Assembly (NCBI GenBank): GCA_025617745.1
Contig: CM046858.1
Location: 52,645,925-52,709,924, forward strand
Direction of reading: 5' to 3'
Length of the DNA stretch: 64,000 nt
From: Heliocidaris erythrogramma
Lineage: Eukaryota > Echinodermata > Echinoidea > Camarodonta > Echinometridae
The notes under the pieces: generated by a model
Database searches by the model: none
Told to the model about the DNA's origin: nothing
What the model saw: only the letters and a program-made list of their open reading frames with translations
Shown: positions 10,241 to 22,620 of the stretch, piece after piece
Numbering within the stretch: the first letter of the stretch is position 1
Layout of the letters: each line of letters opens with the position of its first letter
Position numbers and translations under genes: made by a program

Positions 10241-10754
10241 CATTGTCGGTCCCTCGGGCTGTCGGTACCAAAGACAAGGAAACAACGAACAGCAAGCAAA
10301 AAACCTTGATGAGCCAAGTTTTGGCAAACTGACATATCATCGGCACTGCCACCGGCAACGCCACCACCTCGATCGGGATAGCAGAGGGGTAGACCAAGCC
10401 TAGATAGTGCTAGACACCTATCATGTCCATGCACCTATTCCGCTCAGCTATTCCATGCTGCTTGCATGAACATCAGCCATTAGGCTAGGCGTAATGCGGT
10501 GATAGAACATTGATTATACGAATTTATGAATTTAACACATTGAATTTTGCCTCTGGTACATTAGAAATATAATAGTGAACTGGAATTTTATAGTTAGATT
10601 TTCTTCTAACCGGCTAGGCTGGGTTTGCTTTCGGGCGGACGTACGTCTGCTACATGGTCGTCTGCTAGTGCACGATCTCATTGGATGTCGTCGACTCACG
10701 TGATCGGTACACGCCCACATTAGGTCATCGATAACAAATATTGGAATGCACGTG
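9163..10754. other. low-complexity rich interval, no supported gene
   Basis: Contents include CT-rich sequence (9410-9480), an A-rich stretch (9540-9700), poly-C at about 9716-9727, and poly-C followed by (AC)n at 10197-10239. A 142-codon frame at 9881-10309 crosses the (AC)n tract and a poly-C, has no family resemblance and overlaps frames on the other strand, so I do not call it. Confidence 0.5.
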
Positions 10755-11880
10755 TAGTATGGCAATTATACTCTTCCAGAGCTTTAAATTTCATGTAAAT
10801 CACATTTTTCATAATTTCAAATAAATACTAGGGGAATTAAAATCATTTCAAAACCCCTGTTTTCATGTGTTAACCAATGGGAGCTGGAAGGCCAAAAGCA
10901 TGCATATTCCCGGGGATTTATGGGGGGTTTATTGGACTCATCGAGCCTCAATTATACCCTTTCAGAGCTTTAAATTTCATGTAAATCACATTTTCATAAT
11001 TTCAAATAAATACTAGGGGAATTAAAATCATTTCAAAACCCCTGTTTTCATGTGTTAACCTATGGGAGCTGGAAGGCCAAAAGCATGCATATTCCCAGGG
11101 ATTTATGGGGGGTTTACTGGACTCATCAAGCCTTCATTATACCTTATCAGAGCTTTAAATTTCATGTAAATCACATTTTTTACATTTTCAAAGAAAAACA
11201 AAGGGAATTATAATCACCCTAAAATTCCTTGTTTTCGCGTGTTAACCTATGGCAGGCGAGATGTTTTTGGTCAAAAGCATGCATATTCCCGGGGATTTAT
11301 GGGGGGTTTACTGGACTCATCAAGCCTTAATTATACCTTTTCAGAGCTTTAAATTTCATGTAAATCACGTTTTTTATATTTTCCAGTCAATATTATGGGA
11401 ATTATAATCATACTAAAATTCCTTGTTTTCGCGTGTAAACCTATGGCAGGGGAGAGTTTTTTGGGTAAAAAGCATGCATATTCCCGGAGATTTATGCGGG
11501 GTCTATTCAACTAGTTGAGTCTTAATTATACATTTTCAGAGCTTTAAATTTTATTCAAGGCACATTTTTCAAAATTTTGATTTAATTCTGCGGGAATTAT
11601 AATCATTCAAAAATTCCCGTTTTTGCGTGTTAACCTATGGGAGATGGAAGGCCCAAAGCATGCATATTCCCGGGGATTTATGGGGGGTCCCTTGCACCTT
11701 TTGAGCCTTCATTAAGCCTTTTCAGAGTCTCAAATTACATGTAAGCCACATTTGCACTAAATTCAAGGTAATACTAGAGGAACTATAATCATTTTTAAAA
11801 TCCATGTTTTCACGTGTTAACCCTATGGCAGATGACTCTGTCAAAAAGCAGGCATGATCCAAGGGATTCATAGCGGCATT
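10755..11880. repeat. satellite-like tandem array, ~186-195-bp unit, six copies
   Basis: The phrase AGAGCTTTAAATTTCATGTA begins units at about 10779, 10965, 11150, 11344 and 11539, with a diverged sixth near 11725. Spacings are 186, 185, 194, 195 and 186 bp. Each unit also holds GTTAACCTATGG and GCATGCATATTCCCGGGGAT. The first two units are most alike and the last is most decayed, as expected for an array homogenised at one end. No coding frame persists through the units. Confidence 0.85.
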
Positions 11881-13839
11881 TATTGACAAAAAGGGTTCAA
11901 GAAATGTATTTTTAACTATCCATCCTTTTTCTCGTGCAAAAATCAGACTTCAAAAAGATAGAGTAAGATATGAAATATCAAGAAAAAGTGAGACATCTTT
12001 TCACGTGTTATACCTAATAATAGAGAACGTATTTTTCCGAGTCTGTTTTTAACACAGCAAATTATGCCTCCAAAATGTACTACGGAAGTAGGTCAGAGTA
12101 ATCTGTCTTGATACTATTTAAAGTCTTTGGTATTATCATCATCATCATCACCATAAATATATTGCATTTCTCCATATCCCTTTCCCTCTCTGTTTATCTC
12201 TCGGGGGGGGGGGGGGGGGAGGGGGTTGACTTTGTGTATATAAACATGACTTTTGTGTGCCAGCAGTCGGTCGACGTTGGTCACGAATGGGTGGAGCGGG
12301 GGGTGGGGGGGGGGATCCGATGAAATAGTGAATATTTAGGTGTATTTAGATGCAAATTATAGAGGAAGTGGTCGAAAATATTAGGATTTCAGCGGGAAAT
12401 CCACCAAACCACCGAGGAAAGAAAGAAATGGAAAGGAAGAGATTGAAAGGAAAGGAAGAGGAAATGGAAAGGAAGGACAAGAAAAGAAGAGAAAGAAAAA
12501 AGGGAGGAAAGGAGAAAAGAGAAAAATAAAATGTAAAAGAATATGAAAAGCGATAGAGAAAGAAAAAAAAGAGAGAATGTGAACAGGGACAGAAAAAGAA
12601 ACGGGCAAGAAGAAAGATGGAACTTCAGCGAAGAACAGAAAGAAGGTCGTGAACCTAAAGTCATTAAATGCTAAGATGCTTGCCCCCAACTGTAGCGAGT
12701 ATCAAAACCCATGCAGTTTCTGCTCAAATCATTAACAAGTAGCTCACACGGTACGCTCGCTCACCTAACTAGAATTGACTTTAGCGTTTTAAACGTGATT
12801 GTGCCCCCCCCCCCCCCCCGTACACTGCAGCAATAAACCAAGGTTACAAAAAGAGAGGTGAATTATTTTTCTTACTCGCAGAGATTTTTTTAAATTTTAT
12901 CTCAACATTATAATTATTAAACACCCGCCCCAACCTGTAGCAATTATCAGAACATATATGCAGTACTGCATGCTGAAAACAATTTACAAACATCTGGGTT
13001 TTTTAAGCTAGCTAGCTCACTAGGCTCTCTTTCCTAATAGAATAAGGTAAACAAAACAAAACAAAAATATGTCGCTATGATTATTAACAGAGAAGTCGCT
13101 CGCACGCTCTCTTTTTTTAAAATGAAATTGGCGCTAATCCCTAGTTGGGGGGGGGGGGGCGTGGATACATTCCTCTCACTTTTATCGAGGAAATGGCGTG
13201 TATAAATATTTTTTTAAGGAAAAATATCCTGCGATTATTTAATCATTAGGAGTAATGCTCTATTATAATATCATGAATGACGGTCATTTACATATACATG
13301 TATAGTGCAACTTGTTTTTGAAATGCTTTTTTTATAAACAAAAAGTGGCCTTTTCTCACCTGCTTGCAATATAATAGCAATGTAATATAACATGTGTGGG
13401 GTGTGCACAGGTGAGCAAGGATGTGAGCCAGGAGCGGCGATTTTAGGTTACGAGTGGGGGACGGTGCACCAAAGTTCACCACCCTGAATCTGTTTCGACA
13501 GGTAAAAGTGGGATAATTTATATTGAGTGAGCGAAGCGAGAGAGCTGAAAATTTTTTGCGAAACAATAATAGAAAAAGGGTAATTTTTGCCATCAAAATT
13601 GACTATTGTCCTATGAATTTAAAATGAAATAGCTAAGTGATTGTCCTAAAATTGGTATTTTGAATTAAAATAGAAAAAAAAATATAGGCTAGGGCCTACA
13701 TTAAGCTTTCAAATTTGAGGGGGGACTGTCCCCCAGAAAAAATCGAGGGGGGAACGTGTCCCCCCTCCCCCCGCTGAACTAAAATCAGCTAGCGGAAGAG
13801 AAGAGCTTCAGCACTCTTTGCCCAAATAAATTTGGAACG
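11881..13839. other. AT-rich and purine-rich sequence without supported gene
   Basis: It contains (ATC)n near 12135, poly-G at about 12203-12221, a long GA-rich tract 12410-12640 that gives spurious minus-strand frames, poly-C near 12805-12819 and poly-G near 13147-13159. No gene was recognised. Confidence 0.5.
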
Positions 13840-13842
13840 CGT

Positions 13843-14850
13843 GCCTGCTTAATGCTAGCCTTTACCAACGGCGAGTGAGCGCGATAATATTACCGTGGCT
13901 GCAAGGGAGACTAGCTGCAATGTGGGCAGCGTGCTGCTCACCGCCTTTATCCACCCGTAACGCGGGTTGTTGTTTTTTTTATCTTGATCATTGAAATCTG
14001 CCTCGTTTTCTGACGCAGAATTTTCATACATATTAAATTCCCTCTAGAGAAAGTAACCAATCACGAACACCGAGGTAAACTCATCATGCAAATTTTTTTG
14101 TCACGTGATTGATCGTGACGTTTCACCCTGCTTTATCCAAAATGGCGAGCTGCAATGTGGCGATCCAAAATGGCGAGCTCCACCAGCTTCGACGATCTTC
14201 TTCACGATAGTTTGAAATTCAAGGAATTACAGGAGACTGCGATAAGAAATGTTCTTAATAATAATAATAATACATTGCATTTATAATGCGCTTAATACAA
14301 ATGTTTCTAAGCGCCGAAGTATTATTACCCCGGCTGTAGCTAGGCTACCGAATTCGGTGCTCACAGCTTTTCAAGGAATAAATTCCTACCGGGTACCCAT
14401 TTACTACACCTGGGTAGAGAGTGGCAAATGTAGATTAATGTCTTGCCAAACCGCAAACCATGAGATCCACAGTCCGGTGACGTATCCACTAGACCACGAC
14501 ACCTCTACTATTTACGAAGCGATTCCTTTGTGTTGCGATTTCTTGCGGGGAAGGATTTATTCATAGCGCTACCCACTGGTTTTGGCAAAAGTGCCATTTA
14601 CGAAGCGATTCCTTTGTGTTGCGATTTCCTTCGTGAACGGCAGTACTTTGATGGTCCGGCCTTAGCCACCGGGTACGGAGGACGATGAATACATGAATAT
14701 TGATTGCGTTACGGGTGGATAAAGGCGGTGAGCAGCAAGCTGCCCACATTGCAGCTAATCTCCCTTGCAGCCACAGTAATATTATCGCGCTCCCTAATAT
14801 TATTGCGCTCACTCGCCGTTGGTAAAGGCTAGCTTAATGCGGGAATCCGT
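13843..14850. mobile_element. ~1-kb element with ~120-bp terminal inverted repeats, interrupted by a SINE
   Basis: The left arm 13843-13962 (GCTTAATGCTAGCCTTTACC to ATCCACCCGTAACGCG) is repeated inverted at 14703-14850 with small changes, including an extra block near 14785-14805. The interior holds the SINE at 14255-14506 and a 35-bp direct repeat starting ATTTACGAAGCGATTCCTTT at 14511 and 14596. No transposase frame is present, so it is non-autonomous. Confidence 0.75.
14255..14506 (-). mobile_element. tRNA-derived SINE with (ATT)n tail
   Basis: On the minus strand the head reads GTGTCGTGGTCTAGTGGATA, a Pol III A box, and a B-box-like GGTTTGCGGTTTG follows about 35 bases later. The body contains a CCAGGTGTAGTAAATGGGTA block and ends in an (ATT)n tail at 14257-14272. 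This is the longer of two copies in the window. Confidence 0.75.
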
Positions 14851-15169
14851 CGCTCAGCTTTTCAAAAGAAGGATTAGGATTAGCACGGCTTTCCCCCAAG
14901 TTAGGCCGATAGCGTGAAGTGCGCGAGCTTCGGGCCACTTGAATAGATCCAAGCTACCTAAGTAAAATGTTATACTCTTTCAAATACGTTGGTCCGCGGC
15001 ATATAGGCCTACAAGTCCACCCACCCCCATCTCTTTCTATCTCTCTCTCTCTTTCCTTCTCTCTCTCTCTTTATCTGTCTTTATTTCTCTCCGTCAACCA
15101 TTTTTTGTCATTCTCACCCCATTTCTCACTCCATTCCTCTCCCCCACTCTTGCTTTATATGTCTCCCTC

Positions 15170-15661
15170 TTAAAGGCCAAGTCCACCCTAATATCAAGTT
15201 GATTTGAATAAATAGAGTAAAATTAAACAAGTGAACCGATGATGTCACACACTCACTTTTCCTTATGTATTTTATTATATGAAATTTCAAATATTTCAAT
15301 TTTTATAGATGTGATAATAAAGAATCCCTTCCTTGTATGAAAATAAGTTACAATAATGATGATTTTACATGTTCCATTATGGAGTCAAACCATGTTTTAC
15401 ATTATTGAAGCAAAAAAATGAAATATATGATATTTCATATAAATAAAATACATAAGGAAAAGTGAGTGCATGACATCATCTGTTCATTCATTTGCATACC
15501 GCCCATGTTATGCATATCACTGTTTCATGAAATAATGCAAAACTTGAAAATGCCGTAACTTTCTTATTTTACATCCAATTTTAGTGAAATTTTCACTGTT
15601 ACGCTTGTTTAATTTTACTCTATTTATTCTAATTAACTTGATATTATGGTGGACTTGGCCT

Positions 15662-15665
<4 letters not shown>
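15170..15665. mobile_element. TTAA-flanked MITE (AGGCCAAGTCCACC ends), 496 bp
   Basis: The element lies between TTAA at 15170-15173 and TTAA at 15662-15665. The ends are inverted copies: AAAGGCCAAGTCCACCCTAA on the left, and the right end reversed reads AAAGGCCAAGTCCACCATAA, continuing through AATAAATAGAGTAAAATTAA on both sides. TTAA duplications point to piggyBac- or Kolobok-type transposition. Nothing is coded. Confidence 0.85.
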
Positions 15666-15694
<29 letters not shown>

Positions 15695-16825
15695 GCCCGA
15701 TCTTATATCACGAATATTTCTCTCTCTCTCTCTTTCAGCAACTGTATTTACACAGAAATATGAATGATTGGCTGTAGTAATGATAGAGCTCTGGTGATAT
15801 CAATAAATCAATAACAAATTAACTATATATTTTCACGTTTGACTACATTGGAATTGTTATTGATTATGATATCTACATTCGAAATTTTGAACGATGTATA
15901 CTTTGCAGTTTTAATGTTTATGGCAGATTTTTGCAGTATTATGGAATGAATGAATTCATTCATTCATTCATTCATATGGATTACAAGTAAATAGATGTAA
16001 TCTTACATTTGCGGCTAATCAAATCATTAATGGATACGGGTGATAATTATACTGCGGATTTTTTTTTTTCTTTTTTAAATGTAGTTAATTGCAGATTACT
16101 GTGAGCTTTCGCCAAGTATATAAATCACATCTGCGGATATGTACTGAACTCTTATTCATTTTTTTTTTGTTCAGGCATTATTTTTTCTCTTATAAGGTTA
16201 TATAATGTGTCTTTTCAAATAAATGACAATACTTAATCATTCAAACACCATTTCTTCTGTTACAAACAGGTTCGATGTTTGATGATTAATAAAAATATGT
16301 TAAATTCCATACATTGTCTTTTGTTTTGTTGTTGCTTTTGTGTATGTGTTTGTATTATTGAGCAGTAACTCAGACCTGAATCGAAATATGTTCATCCGTT
16401 TCGATCAAATACAATGAATATGGTGTATAACACAGATAAATTAATTTGTATTTACCAAAAAATAAAACGAAAATCGTATGATATTACTATGCGTTATCAA
16501 TACTCATTATATAGACCTTAGGCTTATATCATAATAGTTTCCTGATGGGGAGCAAAAGAAAATGTTCCAGTAAATACTTTGTTCTTACAGTTGTCATAAC
16601 ATGAACTAACATAACATGATTTTAAAACTTAGCTGCCATTTACAGAGAAACACATTGAGGACACTCCTATGCATTTCATACTGTTTTTGAAAGATTAAAT
16701 TCTTATGTGTGCGCGCTTGCTTGCAATAACCCTAATAATTCACATTTCACACTATTCGCCCTCGGGGTGTGTATATGCGTGCGATATTAATATATGCGTG
16801 GGTGTGTGTGTGTGTTGATTTGCAA
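15666..16825. other. AT-rich sequence with simple repeats
   Basis: It begins with a poly-C tract of about 30 bases (15666-15694). A (CT)n tract follows at 15719-15734 and an (ATTC)n palindrome near 15948-15975. The rest is AT-rich with no gene seen. Confidence 0.45.
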
Positions 16826-16987
16826 TATATATATATATATATATATATATTTGACTAACGGGTACATTAAGTCGACACCTAACAATGCAGTTTATTCCGT
16901 CATAATAGCGACCCCTACATTAGGTCGACAGTTGGTACATTAGGTCGACAGTTGAACAAAGAAAAAGAATGAGTGAACTTTATTTTA

Positions 16988-17028
<41 letters not shown>
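16826..17028. repeat. uninterrupted copy of the (TA)n-associated repeat between two (TA)n tracts
   Basis: (TA)n at 16826-16850 is followed by 16854-16955, which is the reverse complement of 5929-5985 joined to 4569-4618, and later by (TA)n at 16994-17028. At 16916-16917 the single TA marks the empty site of the foldback element found at 4619-5928. Confidence 0.8.
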
Positions 17029-17034
<6 letters not shown>

Positions 17035-17052
17035 TTGTATATCTATATGTGT

Positions 17053-17705
17053 GACCAGGCACCACAAAACCACCACAAAGTCGCCAGATATAAATTTTTT
17101 AGTTAACTTCAGATTCTGAAAGAGCAGATTCTCAGCTTTAAAATGATATATAACTCATTAGCATTGGATGTTCCTAACTCACTGTACAAAGAGAATAATG
17201 CACAGTCCCTCATAATGTTACTTCTGAGAAATAAGGGTTTAAAGTTTGCAGTCTATTGAAGCACTCTGACTTGCAAGGTGTTGTGCTAAGGTGACAAAAG
17301 GAGGATTAGAACTCAATGAAAATTTCTATGAAGGGATTATCAGATTGTCCTAAAACTTGGCATACTAATTAGTCATATCCTGTTCATCATAGTGCACAAG
17401 TATCAATGCAAGAACTTACTCCGTTTAAAATTTATGGGAGATCAAAATGAGACAAGTATTCAGGGTCGTAAAAAAGAATACAACAAAATCCAGAGAAGAC
17501 ACATATAAGTCTAATAAAAAACTGTCAAAAATACCACTTTTAGATTGTTTGGTGCCTCCAAATTTTTAGATTACTTAGAAAAAAGTATACTCTTTCAGGA
17601 AATACCCAAAACTAAAATTTGACCATGCCAACCACAAACACATTGATTGAGCTCTAACTGAAAATCACACAGTGGGACTTTTTGGTGGATTTGTGGTGCC
17701 TGGTC
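17053..17705. mobile_element. 653-bp element with 30-bp terminal inverted repeats (GACCAGGCACCACAAA)
   Basis: The left end is GACCAGGCACCACAAAACCA and the right end reversed is GACCAGGCACCACAAATCCA; similarity continues for about 30 bases. The target duplication is unclear (flanks TGTGT and AAATA). There is no coding capacity. Confidence 0.75.
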
Positions 17706-17916
17706 AAATAATATGTATTTATATTTTTATCGCTTTATATATTTTTCTTTTAAATATGTATGATTATTTTGTTAACATACAGCTAGTGTGCGAGCTGGCG
17801 CGCACGTCGTTATGAAGAGTTTTCTTAACAGTCCAGTCAGTGGACTAGCTTAGTTGCTGTATCAAGTACAATCAGAATATGGGGCTAAACGAATGACCTT
17901 GGATGCAAACTTGTAG

Positions 17917-18129
17917 ATGTACCACATTTATTTGAATTACACCTTCAAGATGCTATCGTATCGTGACAAAGTTAACATAATGAAAAACGTACGAAAAGTC
18001 CTCCACGGTGAAAACTATTATCTAACAGAGGACATGTCAAAGCATGATCTTGAGGCAAAAAAGAAACACACAAAGGAAGTACTTGCCTGGCGCGCGTCTT
18101 TTCAGAAACCGGAAACACGTAGTTCGTGA
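17917..18129 (+). pseudogene. possible retrotransposon ORF1-type fragment
   Basis: The 70-codon frame includes YRDKVNIMKNVRKVLHGENY followed by LTEDMSKHDLEAKKKHTKE. A pattern of a basic helix, a short link with the acidic xxTEDMS motif and another charged helix is seen in the C-terminal domain of LINE ORF1 (Transposase_22-like) proteins and their relatives. No reverse transcriptase adjoins. The assignment rests on style only. Confidence 0.3.
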
Positions 18130-18345
18130 CCGAAGTATAAAGTCGTTTCAAAACAGCTTTGCGTTTATCTCGCTTTTTGGAACCTGTTTCTGGCTGAAAC
18201 CTGTTTCGGAAAGCACAAATTTGCAACTTTCAAAAAGGCTTTCCGAACCCCATAATCAAAACAGCTTTGCGTTTATCATCTCTAAAAAAGAAACTGAAAG
18301 CCCTTTGGAAAACCTGTTTCTTCCGAAAGAAAGAGTTGATAAACG
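18130..18345. repeat. direct repeats of AAAACAGCTTTGCGTTTATC
   Basis: The 20-mer occurs at about 18150 and 18260 and related words (GATAAACGC) near 18338. Blocks with TTTCGGAAAG and CTTTCCGAA are mutually inverted. Probably a decayed MITE, but clean ends are not visible. Confidence 0.4.
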
Positions 18346-18555
18346 CACCCATAGATTCAAATGCATTCAGTATAATCCTTACTATAATTTGGCTAATGTG
18401 TGTCTATTTGAACAATAGAGAGAACAAAGGGAAAGACACGCAGGTATACCAGTGTGAGTATGTGCGCGCGCGTGTGTGTGTAGGAGACTGGATGACACAG
18501 TGTCCAGTGATAAGTCTTAGCTCAAGTGTGCATACGTCTTAAATTAATCATTATT

Positions 18556-21500
18556 TTAATCGCTCGTAGTCTGACATTGAATGGCATACGGCTTTACATG
18601 ACGTGTAAATATGTGCAATTGTTTTGGAGTACAGAAGGCTAGTTTGTCGGAAGCAATAACCTGGAAATAGTACCACCGCCTTCCTGAAAGGTCTATGGAT
18701 TCGTTCTTGTGAAGTATGTGCTTATTCTTCATGTGATTAGTGTACTGCACTATTTCGACATAGTTTTCCTCATGTGTTACCCATGCTACATATAACGATC
18801 CGTCATGTGAAACACCTGGATAACCCAAGTACCTTTTCCGTGACATTTCTGATATTTGTTTACCATTAATATCCATTATTCTGATATTCGGCCCGTTCAT
18901 GACAACAAGTTCTAAATTTTGCATCACTAAGATTTGTTGAGGATTAGAGTCTTCACAATGTATTTCTCGAATGGCCCTTCCACCTAACTTTGTGTACACA
19001 TATACCTTCTGAATATCCCTATAGCTTACATATACATCATCATTCCTGTCCACAGCTAGGTCACCATATCCCCCTGCTTCGTATCCTATTGTTTCAAATG
19101 AAACGTAGGACTGTTCGAAAGATGGTAGGTAAACAGAAATGCAATTTTCTATATTGCGTAATATGAGATTTCCATCATTGCTAAATGCCATTGCCATAAC
19201 ACATGTGTCTGTCAAGACGTCAATATGTTTCACTGGTCCGTTGTCACTGACAATTTCGATTCCTCCTTTAAAGTATCCAATAAATGTTCTGCCCTCCCGG
19301 TCTACAGCTGTGCAAGTCATGCTTTGCTCAGGATGTTTCAACAGTAATGAGTTCTGCACCCACTGGTAGTGCCTGAGCTCTCCAGTAAGGTTTTTGTCAT
19401 GTTCAGTATTACTTTCAAACCCCAACATGTCTAAATCCTGAACAATATTGTTAAATTCGTTTGCGATTTCCCTGCTTTGCTTCTTGATATCATCTATTGA
19501 CTTTTCTAATTCTTTAAATAATGACGAATTATTTGATGGTTCGTTTTTAAGTGGTAATTCTAAGATTTCATCAATTTTTGAATTAGCGTGGTTTAGCTCA
19601 GAATTGCACTTGTTGATAGTTGCGAGCAAGTCATCAGACATGTTTTCAAGTGTTTTCTTCTTATCTAAACATGGCTTGATGAGTGTACTTGTGTCCTCTT
19701 CGAGTCTTACCGTTGATTTTTTACATTCGTCATTGATTTGCGAAATAACCGTGTCAACGTGAGCGATTGTTTTCTGTTTTTGATATTGGCTTACCTGGGC
19801 CTGTGTTGACATCTCTCTCTTTATTGCCCGTATTTTTTCTTCTAGAGTAGTTGCCGTCGCATGTAATCCAATGACATACCGACTTATGCTTTGAACTTCG
19901 TGATGTCGGTTTGCATGAGTTGGTAAACATTTTTTACAAACAAAGCGGTTGCAAATAACACACATGTCACTACAAATTTCATTATCATGTGTAACACAGT
20001 AGTTATTTTCCCATGTTGAACTAGGCACTTTTCTGGTCCGTCGCGTAGTTACCAAGTGATTAGTATTTTCATCTTTTGATCTATGTTTTACCTTACATTC
20101 AGAACACATAGAGGTATTGCAATCGTAGCAATAGAACAGGCTACTTGGTTTTACAATGATGTGACAAACATCACACTTTCCATCTAGACTTGTTGCTTCG
20201 TTTAGAACTGATTTGAAAGCAAGATTGGTAGGTAACTTTGAAACATTACCGTCAATAATCTTAGTTTTAGCTCGACAAAGCGCACATGATATGGATTCGT
20301 CTTGGCATTCAATTTTAGACAAACATGGAAGGCAGAAGCTATGTCCGCACGACAGAGATTTGGGCTCCCTCATTAATTTGAAGCAAATTGCACACTGAAG
20401 GCTTGGTATCTGGTAGATGAGAGCACTGGGTGTTGATTTAGGATGGCCTATGCACATAAGAGAAACATGAGAAGGGAAGTTGTCAATATTAGGCCTCTTT
20501 GTTGCAGTGTTCTATTTCTTGCTTGAAAGCAAAAATATTTGATCTTACAAGGATGTAAAATGCAAGGATGTGTTGCCACTGTTGATCGTTTGTAATAGCT
20601 CAAAGGCTATAATTCGCCTCAAACTGAGGTTTTTACATTGTAGGGTTGAAGGATGTCAAATTTATTTGAAGCAAGTTTTTTAAGCCATTTCTAAGAATAA
20701 TTTTCTTACAACAGTTCTCTATGTATTTCATTGGATAGTCATTTTTCGAAAGTTCAAAGCCATTGAATATGTGTGTATCAGTAGTGAATGTATGGAAAAA
20801 CAATACCATTGTGTACCGCAATTGCCATTTCTGCCAACCCTTTGCTGACCAGTTTCATTAATGATTCCTGACTGTGGATTGAAAAGAAGTTCTGGAATTT
20901 GAGCTGCAATGCACAATCCAATTACTGATAGCCACACATTTTGTGGCCTTATTTTTTTTCAAAAGGTAAAAAATTAATGTAATTAAATATTTTATGAAAG
21001 TATTTTAAAATATCATAAAACTTGCCTTCAATGAATCTGACATTCTTCAACTTTACAATGCAAAAAGATCAATCTGATACGAGTTATAAGATATTAACGA
21101 TCAACAGTTTATTGATATAAGGAGGTACTAGGTGTTAAAAATTGAAATTTTTTAACACCTATATATCATAGTATCTGTAGAGCAATATTTTTTGTTATTC
21201 GTCGTTTGATCAGTCTCTCTCTCTCTCTCCCATTTAGTTGTTGTTTTTTGCCCCCCCCCCCTTTCCATCTCTCTCTCTCTCTCTGTGGCATGTTTTGATA
21301 TAAGGATGTGTAATATAAAGACGTGATCATGTGTAATAAAATACAGTAATTTCACCTTAACAATTAATCTATTTTCGTTGACGGCCCATTTAACACTGGG
21401 AATGTGATTATTGACATACATTTCATAATACAAAAATTAAAAAATGAAAATTAGTGTGCATAAAGTTAACAAGCAACATATTGAAATCAAAATAATTATA

Positions 21501-21646
21501 GAGATTAGGTGATTTTTAACTGAAAGCAAAAGAATACCAATTAAAAAAGCATAACATACATGGAAATTTACTAATTAATTAGACAAATTGTAATAAGTTG
21601 GTAATAATGTCCTGTGCTTACTTATATCCGGTCGTCTTGGGTCCAT
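18556..21646 (-). CDS. TRIM-like RING/B-box/coiled-coil protein with C-terminal propeller-like region, two exons
   Basis: Likely an E3 ubiquitin ligase. Exon 2 (20447-18556) encodes most of the protein. Using the open frame from 20457 for numbering, a C3HC4 RING lies at C22-C61 (C22, C25, C37, H39, C42, C45, C58, C61). A B-box 1 follows at C95-H134 and a B-box 2 at C154-H186, then a coiled coil at about 200-345. A region of beta-rich repeats (360-633) with GYGDLAVDRNDDVYVSY-like strands resembles the NHL/propeller ends of TRIM2/3/56/71 relatives. The in-frame ATG at 20457 sits on a splice acceptor (pyrimidine tract, then GTGCATAG). A short first exon at 21646-21622 begins MDPRRPDI and ends at a GTAAGC donor; its phase (one base) fits exon 2 (two bases). 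This gives about 638 residues with a 1174-bp intron (20448-21621). The frame is intact, unlike every transposon gene nearby. Ligase substrate unknown. Confidence 0.85.
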
Positions 21647-22440
21647 TTCGATGATAATCTTTGATCCTGCAGAATTCAAAACTTGACCAGATCGTTGTAA
21701 ATGTTCCAGTTATTTCTTCCTATAAGCAATCATGAAAGTGAGCGGACATTTATTTTCACCCTTTCTACTCAGTCTGTCATAACAAGTGTTTATTGGTGTG
21801 TCTAAAGATAGAACCCTTTCCCCCGTTTGATTTATTGAAAGTGCAACGGTAAAATATTTACAGAGTAAAGGCACCTTTTCACAGATTTTGTTTTATGTGA
21901 TTAAAACTTTGCCTGTCTTTGTGCCAAAACGAAATAGATATCTCTAGACATTCTATTTTTCAATTTTTCGAGGGTTGGAAAAATCGTGCCTTAAAACATG
22001 CTTTCGGATCTCCCCCTCCCCCTCCCCCCTTAGATATTACAACGACAATATGCATGGAATAATTACAATGATCGTTTCTCTCGTTATGTTTTTGCTATCC
22101 CTTTGATATTCTCTTTCTTTTTTTTAAAAGAACAATTATTGTTTTATATACAAAACAGCTGTCAGTCCAATATGTTTTAGTATTATGATTAATATACGAT
22201 GACGCAGACGTATACATAGTTTTCATTTTGTTTCATAAACAGGGATTTTAAATGCTAATTATGTCCCATAGGTTTCGTCTCCTGGCATGTATAGGGGAAG
22301 GTGTACATTGTAATATTACGTTTTTAACATATGACCCCTAATTAGTCCCATGTTGAATTTCCTTTTAAGAGCACAGTAAAATACATATGAATGTAATAAA
22401 CTGATGCAAGCTTCGATTTGTCTTATTTAGTTATCTATTT
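21647..22440. other. upstream region of the TRIM-like gene, no further feature
   Basis: It lies 5' of the TRIM start on the minus strand and may contain its 5' UTR and promoter. No TATA box or other motif can be assigned with confidence. A polypyrimidine/C-rich patch occurs near 22010-22030. Confidence 0.35.
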
Positions 22441-22620
22441 CCCATCTTTATTTAGGTTGGTCCATTCAGTAAAAACAAAATGGTCTATCACAGAGCCCTC
22501 CATACATCATTATAATGAAAGAAACAAAACATAATTACAATTAAAACTTTACAAAAACATAAAAATAACAATATATATATGTACAAACTATTAAGAGGCT
22601 CATGTGTAATATACATTTTT
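22441..22620 (-). mobile_element. probable LINE 3' UTR remnant
   Basis: On the minus strand the segment ends ACTGAATGGACCAACCTAAA followed by TAAAGATGGG. The order of words (GATAGACCA, then CCAACCT, then AATAAA) parallels the 3' UTR of the LINE at 32815-33210, which has GAAGACCACC, then CCAACCT, then ATAAAT. No coding portion was found next to it. Confidence 0.3.

Noticed and set aside
9881..10309. 142-codon open frame on the plus strand
   Set aside because: It runs through poly-C and (AC)n, overlaps frames on the other strand and resembles no protein family.
12381..12689. Hydrophobic minus-strand frames of about 100 codons
   Set aside because: They are translations of a GA-rich tract (poly-F/S/L), present in two phases at once.
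20448..20457. ATG at 20457 as the start of the TRIM-like protein
   Set aside because: The codon overlaps a splice acceptor with a pyrimidine tract, and a phase-matched upstream exon with its own ATG gives a better start.
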